Of a DNA stretch of 64,000 bases, positions 17,243-29,291 are shown piece after piece. Position numbers and translations under genes: made by a program. The notes under the pieces are model-generated. The model saw only the letters and a list, made by a program, of their open reading frames with translations, was not told the DNA's origin and did no database searches. The stretch's first letter is position 1, and the number at the start of each line of letters is the position of its first letter. Origin of the DNA: Salinisphaera sp. Q1T1-3 (lineage in GTDB: Bacteria > Pseudomonadota > Gammaproteobacteria > Nevskiales > Salinisphaeraceae); contig NZ_QZWD01000015.1 of assembly GCF_003602005.1 (NCBI RefSeq), positions 28,725 to 92,724 of the forward strand, in the 5' to 3' direction.

Positions 17243-19744
17243 ATGTTCGGACTGATTACTGCGTTGATACTCATCGCGTTGTACTGGACGTTGCTGTATC
17301 GCGGTGTGTCGCGGGTCGTGTTCACGGCCGTCACGGCCGCGGTCATCGCCGCCCTCTGGGGCGTGGGCGTGCTCGGGCCGATCGGTGTGACGCTCGTCGG
17401 AGTGCTGTTCGCGATTCCGGCTGTACTGTTCAATCTCGTGCCCCTGCGCCGTGCTCTGGTCAGTAAGCGCCTGTACACGCTCTTTCGCAAGATTCTTCCC
17501 GAGATGGGCGCGACCGAAAAGGAAGCCATCGACGCCGGCGAGGTCTGGTGGGAAGGCGAAATGTTCCGCGGTCGGCCGGATTGGCAACAGTTGCTGGACT
17601 TCAAGCTCACCGAGCTGACCACCGCCGAGCAATCCTTTCTCGACAACGAGACCGAGACGCTCTGCGCGATGATCGACGACTGGCAGGTCAACTTCGAACT
17701 GAAGGATCTGCCCGAGGATGTCTGGCAATACATCCGCGACAATCGCTTTTTCGCGATGCTGATTCCGCAGGACAAGGGCGGGCTCGGCTTCTCCGCCTAT
17801 GCCCAGTCCTGTGTGGTCGCCAAGATCGCCACGCGCTCACTCACCGCGGCGGTCACGGTCATGGTGCCGAACTCGCTCGGCCCGGGCGAGTTGCTGGTCC
17901 ACTATGGTACCGAGTCCCAGCAGAACACATGGCTGCCGGGGCTGGCCAGCGGCCGGGAGATTCCCTGTTTCGCCCTGACCGGCGTGGAAGTCGGCTCCGA
18001 TGCCACCCAGATGCCGGACCGCGGCATCGTGTGCAAGCGCACGATCGACGGCGAGGACGTGCTCGGCATCAGCCTGACCTTCAACAAGCGCTACATCACG
18101 CTGGCACCCGTGGCCACGGTCATGGGCCTGGCGTTCAAGCTCAAGGACCCGGACGGCCTGCTGGGGGATCCCGACAAGGTCGAGTACGGCATCACGGCCG
18201 CGTTGCTGCCGACCGATACGCCCGGCGTGCACATCGGGCGCCGCCATTATCCCGGTGCGGTGTTCATGAACGGGCCGATCCACGGCGAGGACGTGTTCGT
18301 GCCGCTCGATGCGATCATCGGCGGGCCCGAACAGGCCGGCAAGGGCTGGCGCATGCTCGTCGAATGCCTGTCGGCCGGCCGTGGCATCTCGCTGCCGGCG
18401 TTGTCCACGGCGACCGGCAAGGGCATGTACGGCATCACCTCGGCCTATGCACGTATCCGACGCCAGTTCGGTACCGAGATCGGCAACTTCGAGGGTGTGC
18501 GTGAAGGCCTCGGGGTGATCGGCGGCTATGCCTACATCCTGGAGAATGTGCGTAATCTGACCGCTTCGGGCGTGGATCATTGCACCCCGAGCGTGGTGAC
18601 GGCGATGATCAAGTACCACGCCACCGAGATGATGCGCACGGTGATCAACCACGCCATGGATATCCACTCCGGGCGCGGCATCATCATGGGACCGCGCAAT
18701 TATCTGGCTGCGGCCTACCAGGCCCTGCCGGTGGCGATCACGGTCGAGGGTGCGAACATCATGACGCGCTCGTTGATGATCTTCGGGCAAGGGGCGATCC
18801 GGTGCCATCCCTATGTGCTCAAGGAGATGGAGGCCGCGCACAGCGACGACTTCAAGCAGGGGCTGCGCGATTTCGACAAGCTGTTGTTCGCTCACATCGG
18901 GTTTTCCATCAACCGCATGGTGCGGGCATTCACGCTCGGTATCACCGGGGCGCGCCTGGCCCGGGCGCCGGTCGAGGGCGAAATGGCCGACTACTATCGT
19001 CACCTCGAGCGTTTCTCGGCCGCGCTGGCGTTTTCCGCCGACCTGGCGATGGGCAGTCTCGGTGGCGCGCTGAAACTCAAGGAGTCGACCTCGGCACGGC
19101 TGGGCGATGTGTTGTCGCATCTGTACATGGCCTCGGCCACGCTCAAGGCCTGCGAAGACAACGAAGCCAGTGAACAGGACACGGTGCATGCGACCTGGGC
19201 ACTGGAATATCACCTGCATGAGATCGAAGCAGCCTTCCACGATTTCATCCGCAACTATCCGATCGCTCGGCTGCGGCCGTTGCTGTCGATCGTGGCGCTG
19301 CCGACCGGCCGTCGCTTCGCCGGGCCGACCGACGAAATCAACGCGCGGCTGTGCGATCAGATGGCCTCGATGTCACTGGATTCGCCCTTCGGCAAGCGCA
19401 TGAGCTACGACATCTTCGTGGGTCGCGGTGAGAACGATCCGACCGGCCGACTGATGGCGGCCTTCGACAAGCTGCAGGACGTCGATCCGTATTACGGTGA
19501 TTTCCTGCGCGGTGTGAAGAAGGGCGAGATCGTGGGCGAGACGATCGCCGAACAGCTGGCCGATGCCGTGACCAGGGGGCGGCTCGACGAGGCCCAGGCC
19601 GAGGCTATCCGCGAGTACGATCGACTGCGTTACGACGTGCTGCTCACCGACGATTTCTCCAAGGAATATCTGATGAACCCGAACTCCGAGGCGGCCCGAC
19701 GCGCCGAGGACAAAGAAGCCGACACCCTGCGCAAGGTCTCCTGA
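17243..19744 (+). CDS. fadE: Acyl-CoA dehydrogenase FadE
   Basis: An 833-residue acyl-CoA dehydrogenase of the long FadE (YafH) type, first oxidative step of beta-oxidation. Two N-terminal membrane helices (about residues 1-75) anchor it. The catalytic domains follow: N-terminal helical (about 115-240), beta-barrel with CFALTGVEVGSDAT near 250, and C-terminal helical with SAGRGISLPALS near 375 and the long FadE-specific C-terminus. The length matches E. coli FadE (814). A GAGGTC element sits before the ATG. It is the first gene of a run with the serine hydrolase and alpha/beta hydrolase. Confidence 0.96.
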   Translation: MFGLITALILIALYWTLLYRGVSRVVFTAVTAAVIAALWGVGVLGPIGVTLVGVLFAIPAVLFNLVPLRRALVSKRLYTLFRKILPEMGATEKEAIDAGEVWWEGEMFRGRPDWQQLLDFKLTELTTAEQSFLDNETETLCAMIDDWQVNFELKDLPEDVWQYIRDNRFFAMLIPQDKGGLGFSAYAQSCVVAKIATRSLTAAVTVMVPNSLGPGELLVHYGTESQQNTWLPGLASGREIPCFALTGVEVGSDATQMPDRGIVCKRTIDGEDVLGISLTFNKRYITLAPVATVMGLAFKLKDPDGLLGDPDKVEYGITAALLPTDTPGVHIGRRHYPGAVFMNGPIHGEDVFVPLDAIIGGPEQAGKGWRMLVECLSAGRGISLPALSTATGKGMYGITSAYARIRRQFGTEIGNFEGVREGLGVIGGYAYILENVRNLTASGVDHCTPSVVTAMIKYHATEMMRTVINHAMDIHSGRGIIMGPRNYLAAAYQALPVAITVEGANIMTRSLMIFGQGAIRCHPYVLKEMEAAHSDDFKQGLRDFDKLLFAHIGFSINRMVRAFTLGITGARLARAPVEGEMADYYRHLERFSAALAFSADLAMGSLGGALKLKESTSARLGDVLSHLYMASATLKACEDNEASEQDTVHATWALEYHLHEIEAAFHDFIRNYPIARLRPLLSIVALPTGRRFAGPTDEINARLCDQMASMSLDSPFGKRMSYDIFVGRGENDPTGRLMAAFDKLQDVDPYYGDFLRGVKKGEIVGETIAEQLADAVTRGRLDEAQAEAIREYDRLRYDVLLTDDFSKEYLMNPNSEAARRAEDKEADTLRKVS

Positions 19745-19747
19745 GAC

Positions 19748-21010
19748 ATGGACTGGGGCTTGCCCGGTACACGCCGGATTCGTCTGCCCGACGCGGGGCC
19801 GGCGCCCTGGGTGCACGTCGATCGGGACATGGAGGTCGCGCCGTGGCGCACGGGGCTGTCCGGCGAGCGCATCGAGGCCATCTGGTCCGCCGTCGAGGCG
19901 TTCTACGGCACGCGTGTGCATCCGGCGCTGACGTTCTGTCTGCGCTATCGGGGGCGCGTCGTGCTGAATCGCTCGATCGGTTATGCACGCGGGCTGGCCC
20001 CGGAGCGTCCGCCGGCCGAGGATGCCCGACCGGCACTGCCGGATACGCCGGTCTGTCTGTTCTCGGCATCCAAGGCCATCATCGCGTTGCTGACGCACAA
20101 GCTGGCCGAGGAGGGCGGTGTATCGCTCGATGCCCCGGTGGCCCGCTATCTGCCGGCCTTTGCCGCCGAGGGCAAATCGGCGATCACGCTGGCCGATGTG
20201 TTGTCGCATCGCGGCGGATTCCCGCAGTTCCCGATTGCCGGCCAGGGGCCGGAAATCCTGGCCGACTGGGACGGCTGCATCGAGCGAATCTGTGCGGCTC
20301 CGGCGAGCGGCCGGCACGGGCGGCCGGTGTATCACGCCATGACCGGCGGTTTCGTGCTGGGCGAAGTCATCCGGCGCGTGACCGGCGCGCCGCTGACCGA
20401 TTATCTGAACAGTCGCCTGCGCCGCCCGCTCGGCATGCGTTACTTCACCTATGGGCTCGACGGGCGCTCGCGCGGCCGGGTGGCCGTCAACCACGTGGCG
20501 GGCATGCCGGTCCGTTGGCCGATCTCGGCCTGGGCCCGTGCCGCCCTCGGCGTCTCGTTCGACGACGTGGTGGATATCTCCAATCGCGACATGTTCATGG
20601 ACGCGGTCATCCCCTCGGGCAACCTTTACGCCACCGCCGAGGAGCTGTCCCGCTTCTACCAGCTGCTGCTCGACGATGGTTGCTACGAGGGACAGCGCCT
20701 GTTCGCGCCGGCCACCGTGGCCCGGGCTCGACGCGCGGTCGGTCATGCCTGGCCCGACCCCATGCTCAAGGTGCCGCTTCGTTACAGCGAAGGCCTGATG
20801 CTCGGTACCACGCCGATCGGTCTGTACGGACCGATGTCGGGCGAAAGCTACGGTCATCTCGGTTTCATGAATATTCTCGGCTGGGCCGATCCGTCCCGCG
20901 ATATCGCCTGTGGTCTGCTGACCACGGGCAAGGCCGTGCTCGGCGGGCATTTGCTGGCGCTGTCGAAGTTGCTCGCGACGATCAACCGACACTGTGGCGC
21001 GGCCGGTTGA
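19748..21010 (+). CDS. Beta-lactamase-fold serine hydrolase (EstB-like)
   Basis: A 420-residue class C beta-lactamase-family esterase. The nucleophile motif SASK (S-x-x-K) is near residue 103. The YHAM segment near 196 supplies the second-motif tyrosine. A HLGFMN stretch near 370 replaces the KTG box, as in esterases of family VIII. No signal peptide is visible, so the enzyme is probably cytosolic, hydrolysing lipid esters or lactones. It starts four bases after fadE, so it is co-transcribed and probably part of lipid use. Confidence 0.85.
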   Translation: MDWGLPGTRRIRLPDAGPAPWVHVDRDMEVAPWRTGLSGERIEAIWSAVEAFYGTRVHPALTFCLRYRGRVVLNRSIGYARGLAPERPPAEDARPALPDTPVCLFSASKAIIALLTHKLAEEGGVSLDAPVARYLPAFAAEGKSAITLADVLSHRGGFPQFPIAGQGPEILADWDGCIERICAAPASGRHGRPVYHAMTGGFVLGEVIRRVTGAPLTDYLNSRLRRPLGMRYFTYGLDGRSRGRVAVNHVAGMPVRWPISAWARAALGVSFDDVVDISNRDMFMDAVIPSGNLYATAEELSRFYQLLLDDGCYEGQRLFAPATVARARRAVGHAWPDPMLKVPLRYSEGLMLGTTPIGLYGPMSGESYGHLGFMNILGWADPSRDIACGLLTTGKAVLGGHLLALSKLLATINRHCGAAG

Positions 21011-21014
21011 GCCC

Positions 21015-22253
21015 ATGAACGAGCGCCCATCATCTGCCGAATCGACCGGGCCGGGCACACTGGCCACCGCCGGCCTCTGGCTGCGGGGCGGCATCGGCGT
21101 GGCGGCGGATGTCTATCGTGGCACCGTGGATATCGTGGCCGGCGTACACGACGCGGTCAGCGAGACCGGCGCCGCGTGGAATCCGACGGTCGCGATCGCT
21201 CGCCCGGTGCGGGGCCTGGTTTATCGCCAGGTGCGCGACATCGGTGCCTTGAGTTTTGCGATTGCCCGGACGGGCGTGGGTCTCACCCGTGCCGTGGCGC
21301 CGTGGCCGGCCCGGCCGGGCCCGCACGATGTCTCGCTCGGTTTCCAGAGCGCGCTCAACGGCGCCTGTGGCGATTATCTGGCGGCCAGCGGCAACGAGCT
21401 GGCATTGACCATGACCTGCCACGACGCATCGCATGATGCGCTGCCGACGGGCGACCGGCCGGCTCTGGCCGCGCGGCTCGCCTCGGCGCGGCCCCGGCTC
21501 GTCCTGCTGATTCATGGGCTGGGCATGAATGACCGCCAGTGGCGACGCGGTCAGGAGCCGGATATCGGTGATCGGCTGGCCGTCGATCGGAATGCCACGA
21601 CGCTGCGCCTGCGCTACAACACCGGCCGGGCGATCGCCGATAACGGCCGCGAACTGGCCGTGCAGCTCGAAGCTCTCCTGGCGGCCTGGCCCGGCCGGCT
21701 CGATGACATCGTGCTCGTGGGCCACAGCATGGGTGGCCTGGTCGCGCATCACGCGTTCGCTCAGGCGACAGCGTCTGGCCTGCGCTGGCCACAGCGCTGT
21801 CATGCCTTCGTGTGTCTCGGCTCGCCGCATCGGGGCGCACCGCTGGCGCGACTGGCCCATGCGACCACCGGTGCCCTGGGTTGGACACCCTATACACGCC
21901 CGTTCGCGGCGATCGGGCAGGCCCGCAGCGCCGGTATTCAGGATCTGCGCGGCGGTGGCGTGCCGGCTGATGCGCGTATCGAGGCGCATCGGCCGGCTTA
22001 TCTGTTGCTCGCGGCTACCCTTGGTCAGCGGCGCGGTGATGTCCGTGATCGCTGTTTTGGTGACCTGCTGGTCGGCATCGACAGCGCGACCGACCGTCGC
22101 CATGCCGGCGCGGCGCCGGATATCACCGCGCGCGTGTTCGCGCGACGCCACCACTTTGACCTGCTCGGCGACGAGGCGGTCTACGACGTGCTTCGGCAAT
22201 GGCTGGACGACCGCCCGGCCACGTCGGCCGGCCGCCGTGCACGGACCAAGTGA
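21015..22253 (+). CDS. Alpha/beta hydrolase, PGAP1/lipase-like
   Basis: A 412-residue alpha/beta hydrolase. The N-terminal 140 residues hold hydrophobic helices (GGIGVAADVYRGTVDIVAGVHDAV). The core has LVLLIHGLGMNDRQW (oxyanion-hole HG) near residue 163 and the nucleophile elbow GHSMGG near 238. The start is just after the serine hydrolase stop, with GTTGAGCCC upstream. The fold and GHSMGG resemble lipases and PGAP1-like esterases. The substrate is unknown. It is co-oriented with fadE, so a role in lipid or polyester breakdown is plausible. Confidence 0.82.
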   Translation: MNERPSSAESTGPGTLATAGLWLRGGIGVAADVYRGTVDIVAGVHDAVSETGAAWNPTVAIARPVRGLVYRQVRDIGALSFAIARTGVGLTRAVAPWPARPGPHDVSLGFQSALNGACGDYLAASGNELALTMTCHDASHDALPTGDRPALAARLASARPRLVLLIHGLGMNDRQWRRGQEPDIGDRLAVDRNATTLRLRYNTGRAIADNGRELAVQLEALLAAWPGRLDDIVLVGHSMGGLVAHHAFAQATASGLRWPQRCHAFVCLGSPHRGAPLARLAHATTGALGWTPYTRPFAAIGQARSAGIQDLRGGGVPADARIEAHRPAYLLLAATLGQRRGDVRDRCFGDLLVGIDSATDRRHAGAAPDITARVFARRHHFDLLGDEAVYDVLRQWLDDRPATSAGRRARTK

Positions 22254-22661
22254 GCCATCGGGCCGGCGATTCAGGCAGCGGTCGGCGTGATTCGGCAGCA
22301 TCAGGGCGTTATCGATTTTTGGATCGGCAGAGGAATCCGGGGGTATCGTCAAACGATCGGCCGTTGTATTACGCGGTTGCGCCACGTCGGTGCGTGTTAT
22401 TGACCCGGCCTAAAAATAGATGATTTTTCGGGGTGATAACGCGCGTGTGCGACAGCACGCGCGCCACGGCCAACGGCCGTGAAGCCATTGAAGATAAAAA
22501 GACGGACGAGTGCCGGCGTTTCTTTCAATGGCGTTGAAAACAGCTGAGGTCGTCAGCTGTTTTGGTGCCGGATTAATGACAGGCCCTAACACCGACGTGG
22601 TCGCCGGCCGGCCCCGGATGCCGATCCGTTGACAATATGCCCTAAAAACGAGGAGTTATCG
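22254..22661 (+). promoter_or_regulatory. Intergenic hairpin cluster upstream of the FabG-like gene
   Basis: This 408-base, lower-GC gap has no convincing gene. It holds three perfect hairpins: CGCGCGTG/CACGCGCG (22440-22463), CACGGCC/GGCCGTG (22465-22481) and an 11-base stem AAAACAGCTGA/TCAGCTGTTTT (22537-22563). The last ends in four T and could terminate a short transcript. ACAGGCCCTAA at 22579 resembles one end of repeat family A. The GAGGAG ribosome binding site of the next gene is at 22650-22655. Confidence 0.45.
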
Positions 22662-24026
22662 ATGAGCGATTATCTGGTCAATGCGGCCTCGAAGCCGGCC
22701 ATGCGCAAGGTCATGCAATCGGTGGGTATCCCCACGCCGACCGAGCTGGCACGCGCCGACGGCACGTACCAGCAGGCGTTTCTGGAAGGCCAGCGCGTGC
22801 TGGTCGGTCACGGGGCGCATGCCACCGCCCGCGAAGCGGTTGGTGCTGCGCTGGCAACGACCGGGGCCGCACTCGTCGGCGCCGAGGCCGGAGCCGGCGA
22901 CGACAAGCTAACGTTCGATGCCATGGTCTTCGATGCGACCGGCATGACCTCGGCATCCGACCTCAAGGCGTTGTACGACTTCTTCCATCCGGTCGCGCGG
23001 CGCCTGAATCGCAATGCCCGGGTCGTGGTGCTCGCGAGCCAGCCGGAAACGCAGGAAACGCTTGCGGCGGCCGCGGCCGCACGGGCGGTCGAAGGGTTCA
23101 CGCGCTCGTTCGCCAAGGAAATCGGCAAGTTCGGCTCGACCGTCAATCTGATCTACGTCGCCTCGGGGGCCGAGAGCCGCGTGGCCGGGCCGCTGCGGTT
23201 CTTTCTGTCCGACTACAGCACGTTCGTCGATGGCCAGGCGATCACCGTGACGGCCAAAGGCAAGATGCCGGCCGAGCTGCCGCTGACCCAGCCGCTGTCT
23301 GGCAAGACAGCCCTGGTGACCGGCGGCGCACGGGGCATCGGGGCCGCGACGGCCGAACGGCTGGCTGCCGAAGGTGCGCACGTCGTGTGTCTGGATATCC
23401 CGCAGGACGAGGAGACACTGATCGAAACCGTTGGCGGATTCGGCGGCACGGCGTTGCCGCTGGACATCACCGACACCGATGCGCCGCGTCGCATCGCCGA
23501 CTTTCTGAACGAGAAATTCGGCGGCGTGGATATCGTCGTCCACAACGCCGGTGTGACGCGCGACAAGACGCTGGCCAACATGCCCGAGCACTACTGGAAC
23601 ATGGTGCTGGCGATCAATCTGGAGGCCATTCTGGCCGTCGATGCGGTACTGACCGACGAGCAGGTCATCAACTCCGATGGGCGCGTGATCTGTCTGTGCT
23701 CGATCGGCGGTATCGCCGGCAACCGCGGTCAGACCAACTACGGGGCGACCAAGGCCGGGTTGATCGGTTTCGTCGAGCGACGCGCGACGATGGCAGCAGA
23801 CCGCGGCGTGACCTTCAACGCCGTGGCGCCAGGCTTCATCGAGACGCGCATGACGGCAGAGATGCCGTTCGGTGTTCGCGAGGGTGGGCGGCGTCTGTCA
23901 TCGCTTGGTCAGGGCGGCACACCGCGCGATGTCGCCGAGGCGATCACGTTTCTGGCGACCCCGGCGGCCGGCGGCATCTCCGGCAACGTGCTGCGTGTCT
24001 GTGGCCAGAGCCTGATCGGCGCCTGA
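22662..24026 (+). CDS. High-molecular-weight FabG-like 3-oxoacyl reductase
   Basis: A 454-residue two-domain SDR protein of the FabG4/HMwFabG type. The N-terminal flavodoxin-like half (about residues 1-205) lacks a catalytic triad. The C-terminal half is a full SDR reductase: TGGARGIGAA (cofactor, about 221-230), NAG near 298, the catalytic serine in CSIGGIAG near 346, and Y-x3-K in NYGATKAG near 360. It reduces 3-oxoacyl-CoA or -ACP with NAD(P)H. ATG 22662 has a GAGGAG site. The neighbours suggest fatty-acid or polyhydroxyalkanoate-precursor metabolism rather than standard fatty-acid synthesis. Confidence 0.9.
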   Translation: MSDYLVNAASKPAMRKVMQSVGIPTPTELARADGTYQQAFLEGQRVLVGHGAHATAREAVGAALATTGAALVGAEAGAGDDKLTFDAMVFDATGMTSASDLKALYDFFHPVARRLNRNARVVVLASQPETQETLAAAAAARAVEGFTRSFAKEIGKFGSTVNLIYVASGAESRVAGPLRFFLSDYSTFVDGQAITVTAKGKMPAELPLTQPLSGKTALVTGGARGIGAATAERLAAEGAHVVCLDIPQDEETLIETVGGFGGTALPLDITDTDAPRRIADFLNEKFGGVDIVVHNAGVTRDKTLANMPEHYWNMVLAINLEAILAVDAVLTDEQVINSDGRVICLCSIGGIAGNRGQTNYGATKAGLIGFVERRATMAADRGVTFNAVAPGFIETRMTAEMPFGVREGGRRLSSLGQGGTPRDVAEAITFLATPAAGGISGNVLRVCGQSLIGA

Positions 24027-24070
24027 GCGGCCTCGTCACTCGTCACGGGGGCGTTGCAGCGGCGCCCATG

Positions 24071-24108
24071 AAAAAGCCGGCCATCGCTTGCGGATGGCCG
24101 GCTTTTTT
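24071..24108. terminator. Bidirectional Rho-independent terminator
   Basis: The stem AAAAAGCCGGCCATC / GATGGCCGGCTTTTTT has a 7-base loop and T-runs on both strands. It separates the FabG-like gene from convergent katG and should serve both. Confidence 0.92.
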
Positions 24109-24179
24109 GATCTCGGCGCGTGCTGCGCAGGCGCCGGTGGCGACACCGCCCGGCGGGGCGATGTCGCATCCTGCATCGA

Positions 24180-26426
<2,247 letters not shown>

Positions 26427-26513
26427 AACAAATCCTGCCAAATCAGAGATTTCAGTCAGAAATGGACAACGTGCAGAACATGCCCGGATCGGACACGACC
26501 ATCGGCCATCCGT

Positions 26514-26972
26514 TCATGGCACATCCGCCCTGTCGTCATCCGGCGTCGCGCTGGCCTGGAGCGGCTGGCACGACGGGCAGATGCCCCAGAACACGATTTC
26601 GGCTTCATCAATATGAAAGCCCTGATCGTGCGTGGGGTGAAGACAGGGGGCGTGGCCGGTGTGGCATTCCGCGTCGAAGACATCACCACAGCAACGACAC
26701 ACCAGATGATGGTGGTTGTCGCCGGCCCGACGCTCGAAACGCGCCGGATGGCCCGCCGGTCGAATCTGCCGGATGAGATGGGCACTCGCACAGGCCGAAA
26801 GCACGTCGTAGATCGCCTGGCGCGATACCGAGCCGAGCATGGGACGCACGCCTTCGTGCACCTGTTCTGCCGTGGCATGCGGATTGTCATCCAGCCAGTC
26901 CAGAACGGCGCGTCGCGGGCGGGTGACACGGAGCCCAGCGGCCCGGAGTTCTTCTGTCGTCTTGGGTTTCAT
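26514..26972 (-). CDS. Fur/PerR-family regulator (FurA-like)
   Basis: A 152-residue Fur-family repressor. The winged helix is at about residues 8-80 (AAGLRVTRPRRAVLDWL...SRQAIYDVLSA). The regulatory metal site uses the HHHLVCRCCGDV segment (about 87-98), and the structural-zinc CxxC pair is probably CRCC and ICPSC (131-135). Position and direction upstream of katG point to a peroxide-sensing FurA/PerR role. ATG 26972 and ATG 26993 are both possible, and neither has a clear ribosome binding site. Confidence 0.9.
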   Translation of the reverse strand: MKPKTTEELRAAGLRVTRPRRAVLDWLDDNPHATAEQVHEGVRPMLGSVSRQAIYDVLSACASAHLIRQIRPAGHPARFERRAGDNHHHLVCRCCGDVFDAECHTGHAPCLHPTHDQGFHIDEAEIVFWGICPSCQPLQASATPDDDRADVP

Positions 26973-27058
26973 TGCAAAGCGATGGTGGTTCATTTTCTGG
27001 ACCAGGTCAAGAAAGCAGCCGCTCGCCTGCCGGCACGGCCTGGCGTGCGTTCGGAGGC

Positions 27059-27910
27059 TCAAGCGCGTGGCGCATCGAGCCACGTGGTGATCCGGGGCCA
27101 GATCTCGCGCCGGGCGTCGTGGGAGACGACGACACCGGCGTGATCGTAATCCCGGGCAAGTCCGGAGTGGCGCGCGGCATGGATGAAGGTGAGCTCGCGA
27201 CTGCGCATATGAGCGACAAACCGCCGACAGCCAGGCGTCGGATCGACCCGGTCGGCGGCGCCGCTGATCGCCAGGACCGGCACTGTGATCCGGCTCAGCG
27301 ACTGTTTCAGTATCGGTGCGCGTCGGCCGGTCTCGACCCAGGTGCAGGCGTCGTGCACGGCCGCCGCCGGCTCGTCGACCGGGCCGAGGCCGACCAGGCG
27401 TGCCGGCAGACGCCCGGCCAGGGCGGTGATCGCGCGGGTCAGCAGATTGCCCGGCCAGTCGAGCAGCCGCTTGCCGCATTCGAACTGGCTGGCGATGAGC
27501 ACAAGTCCGGCGACCGCGTCTTCCGGGAGTACCTCGGCCACGGCCCGGGCAGCGAGCACACCGCCGAAGGAATGGCCGATCCAGGTCGCCGCGCGTGCCT
27601 GCTCGGCGAGGATCCGCGCGGCAAGTGCCGGCACGTCGTGATACAGATGCTCGTCAAGGCCGCAGCGGACACGGCTGCGGGGACTGTCGGACAGGCCCCG
27701 CCGTTGCAGGATATAGACCGGATGACCGGCGGTGGCCAGATAGGCGGCCAGACCGATGCCCTTGTCCGACAGCCAGAAACGGCGGTCGGTGAACATGCCG
27801 TGCAGCAGGGCCACCGGTGCCCGATGGGGAGCGGCACCGGCCAGATAGGTCAGCCGACACACGCCGCCATCGACGGCCGTCAGTCGGACGGCCGGCGCGG
27901 CCGCGGTCAT
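27059..27910 (-). CDS. Alpha/beta hydrolase
   Basis: A 283-residue alpha/beta hydrolase. The oxyanion-hole segment is VALLHGMFTDRRFW near residue 33, the nucleophile elbow is GHSFGG near 113, the acid is in AISGAADRVDP near 225 and the histidine in RHSGLARDYDH near 252. No signal peptide. It lies four bases after the DUF3429 gene and in the same direction as hemD, so it is probably the last gene of that operon. The substrate is not predictable. Confidence 0.85.
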   Translation of the reverse strand: MTAAAPAVRLTAVDGGVCRLTYLAGAAPHRAPVALLHGMFTDRRFWLSDKGIGLAAYLATAGHPVYILQRRGLSDSPRSRVRCGLDEHLYHDVPALAARILAEQARAATWIGHSFGGVLAARAVAEVLPEDAVAGLVLIASQFECGKRLLDWPGNLLTRAITALAGRLPARLVGLGPVDEPAAAVHDACTWVETGRRAPILKQSLSRITVPVLAISGAADRVDPTPGCRRFVAHMRSRELTFIHAARHSGLARDYDHAGVVVSHDARREIWPRITTWLDAPRA

Positions 27911-27914
27911 CGGT

Positions 27915-28403
27915 TCAGATGCCGCCGCCGCGCAATACGCGCCAGCTGATGATGATGAGGCAGAGGATGACCGCGGCTGTCAGCACGCGCCGCAGCTGGA
28001 GAAACAGCCAGCCCTGCCAGCCACTGCGATAGCCGTGTTCGTCGACCAGCCAGCCCAGGATGAGCGCGCCGAGCAAAAGGAACAGCGACCAGGGACTGTT
28101 CATCAACAGGCCGGCCCAGGCCACGAGCGGCGGGACGATGGCCAGCACCATGTCCTGGGGCGGCGCGGCGTTGCGCGCAAGCATGCGGCCCCACTGAATG
28201 CCGCCGACGAAACCGACGATGACCCCCAGATAAGCCAGCAGCCACGTCAATGCACGCGAGGCGAAGAAAGGCCCGTGCGAGTAGGCGTAATAGATACCGA
28301 GCACGAACGGCAGGACCGCCAGCGCCCCGAGGGCGAAGGCCATGTGCCAGGGCGCGACCGTCAGGCCGAGGAAATGCTTCTGCGATGACTTGGGTTGTTC
28401 CAT
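27915..28403 (-). CDS. DUF3429 membrane protein
   Basis: A 162-residue inner-membrane protein with about five hydrophobic helices (about residues 20-40, 50-70, 84-100, 102-117 and 135-158). The conserved segment LGVIVGFVGGIQWGRML is typical of the DUF3429 family. Function unknown. It sits 10 bases downstream of hemD and four bases upstream of a hydrolase, so all three are one transcript. Confidence 0.85.
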   Translation of the reverse strand: MEQPKSSQKHFLGLTVAPWHMAFALGALAVLPFVLGIYYAYSHGPFFASRALTWLLAYLGVIVGFVGGIQWGRMLARNAAPPQDMVLAIVPPLVAWAGLLMNSPWSLFLLLGALILGWLVDEHGYRSGWQGWLFLQLRRVLTAAVILCLIIISWRVLRGGGI

Positions 28404-28413
28404 GGGAAACGGC

Positions 28414-29253
28414 TCAGGCTGCGGGCTGGTCTGCGAAGTGTGCCGACAGGGCGCGGACCAACGGTTTCATGAAAAAGTTCGTTTCCGGCACCAGATCGGC
28501 TTCGATGCCATAGCTTGCCAGTGTATCGACAATCAGCGGGCCGACGGCTGCAACACACAGCCGCTTGAGCCCGTCGGTCAGTGCCGGGGCGCAATCGCGT
28601 TGGCGTGCGACCTTGAACAGTCGCTTGACCTGCGGCGAACTCGTGAACGCCACGGCATCGAGTCGGTCGCCGACGATGGCATCGATGAAGCCGGCAACAT
28701 CGTCGTCCTCGGCCTCGTCGGCATAGACATAGGGCGCGACCGGCAGGGCCTGTCCGCCGGCTTCGGCGACGGCATCCATGAGCGGAGTGTTCGGTTCGGT
28801 GCCGTAGCGCTGAATGCCCACACGTCGGCCGCTCAGATCCTGGCCGGCCAGGGCTGCGATCACGCCGGCGGTCGTGGGCTCGGTGGCCGGCAGATCGCTC
28901 CCGATGCCGCGGGGGCGCAGCTCGCGCACCGGCTTGGGCCCGCGCGTGATCGTGCGGGCGGCGCGCTGACGCTGCCAGAAGGCGTCTTGCGTCGCGGGGT
29001 CGATGCGAGCAACGAAATCGCCGAGGCGGCGCACGCCTTCGCCGGTCAGCCAGATCATGTCGTCGAGACCGTGGGCGAGCACATCGTCAACCCAGGCCCG
29101 GATCGGCGTCGGGTCCGGGGCATCACGAATATCGACCAGCGGGCAGCGTGTCACACGCGCGCCGCGGCGTGCGAGCATGTCGGCGAACAGATCGAGCTGG
29201 CGTGACTCGGGCACCCCGATGCGTCGTCCGGTCAGGGGATCGATCTCGCTCAT
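28414..29253 (-). CDS. hemD: Uroporphyrinogen-III synthase HemD-family protein
   Basis: A 279-residue protein with the bilobed HemD fold. The N-lobe starts with GRRIGVPESRQLDLFADML and the C-lobe has GRRVGIQRYGTEPNTPLMDA near residue 143. The conserved DAVAFTSSPQVKRLF is near 205 and AAVGPLIVDTLASYGI near 242. It closes hydroxymethylbilane to uroporphyrinogen III in haem and sirohaem synthesis. No hemC or hemX is adjacent, so it could also be a HemD paralogue. The start at MSEIDP is chosen over an upstream ATG. The promoter side faces repeat A copy 2. Confidence 0.82.
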   Translation of the reverse strand: MSEIDPLTGRRIGVPESRQLDLFADMLARRGARVTRCPLVDIRDAPDPTPIRAWVDDVLAHGLDDMIWLTGEGVRRLGDFVARIDPATQDAFWQRQRAARTITRGPKPVRELRPRGIGSDLPATEPTTAGVIAALAGQDLSGRRVGIQRYGTEPNTPLMDAVAEAGGQALPVAPYVYADEAEDDDVAGFIDAIVGDRLDAVAFTSSPQVKRLFKVARQRDCAPALTDGLKRLCVAAVGPLIVDTLASYGIEADLVPETNFFMKPLVRALSAHFADQPAA

Positions 29254-29291
29254 GTCAGCGGGCCTGGCAGCCAAGTGTGGTTTTTCCAGTC

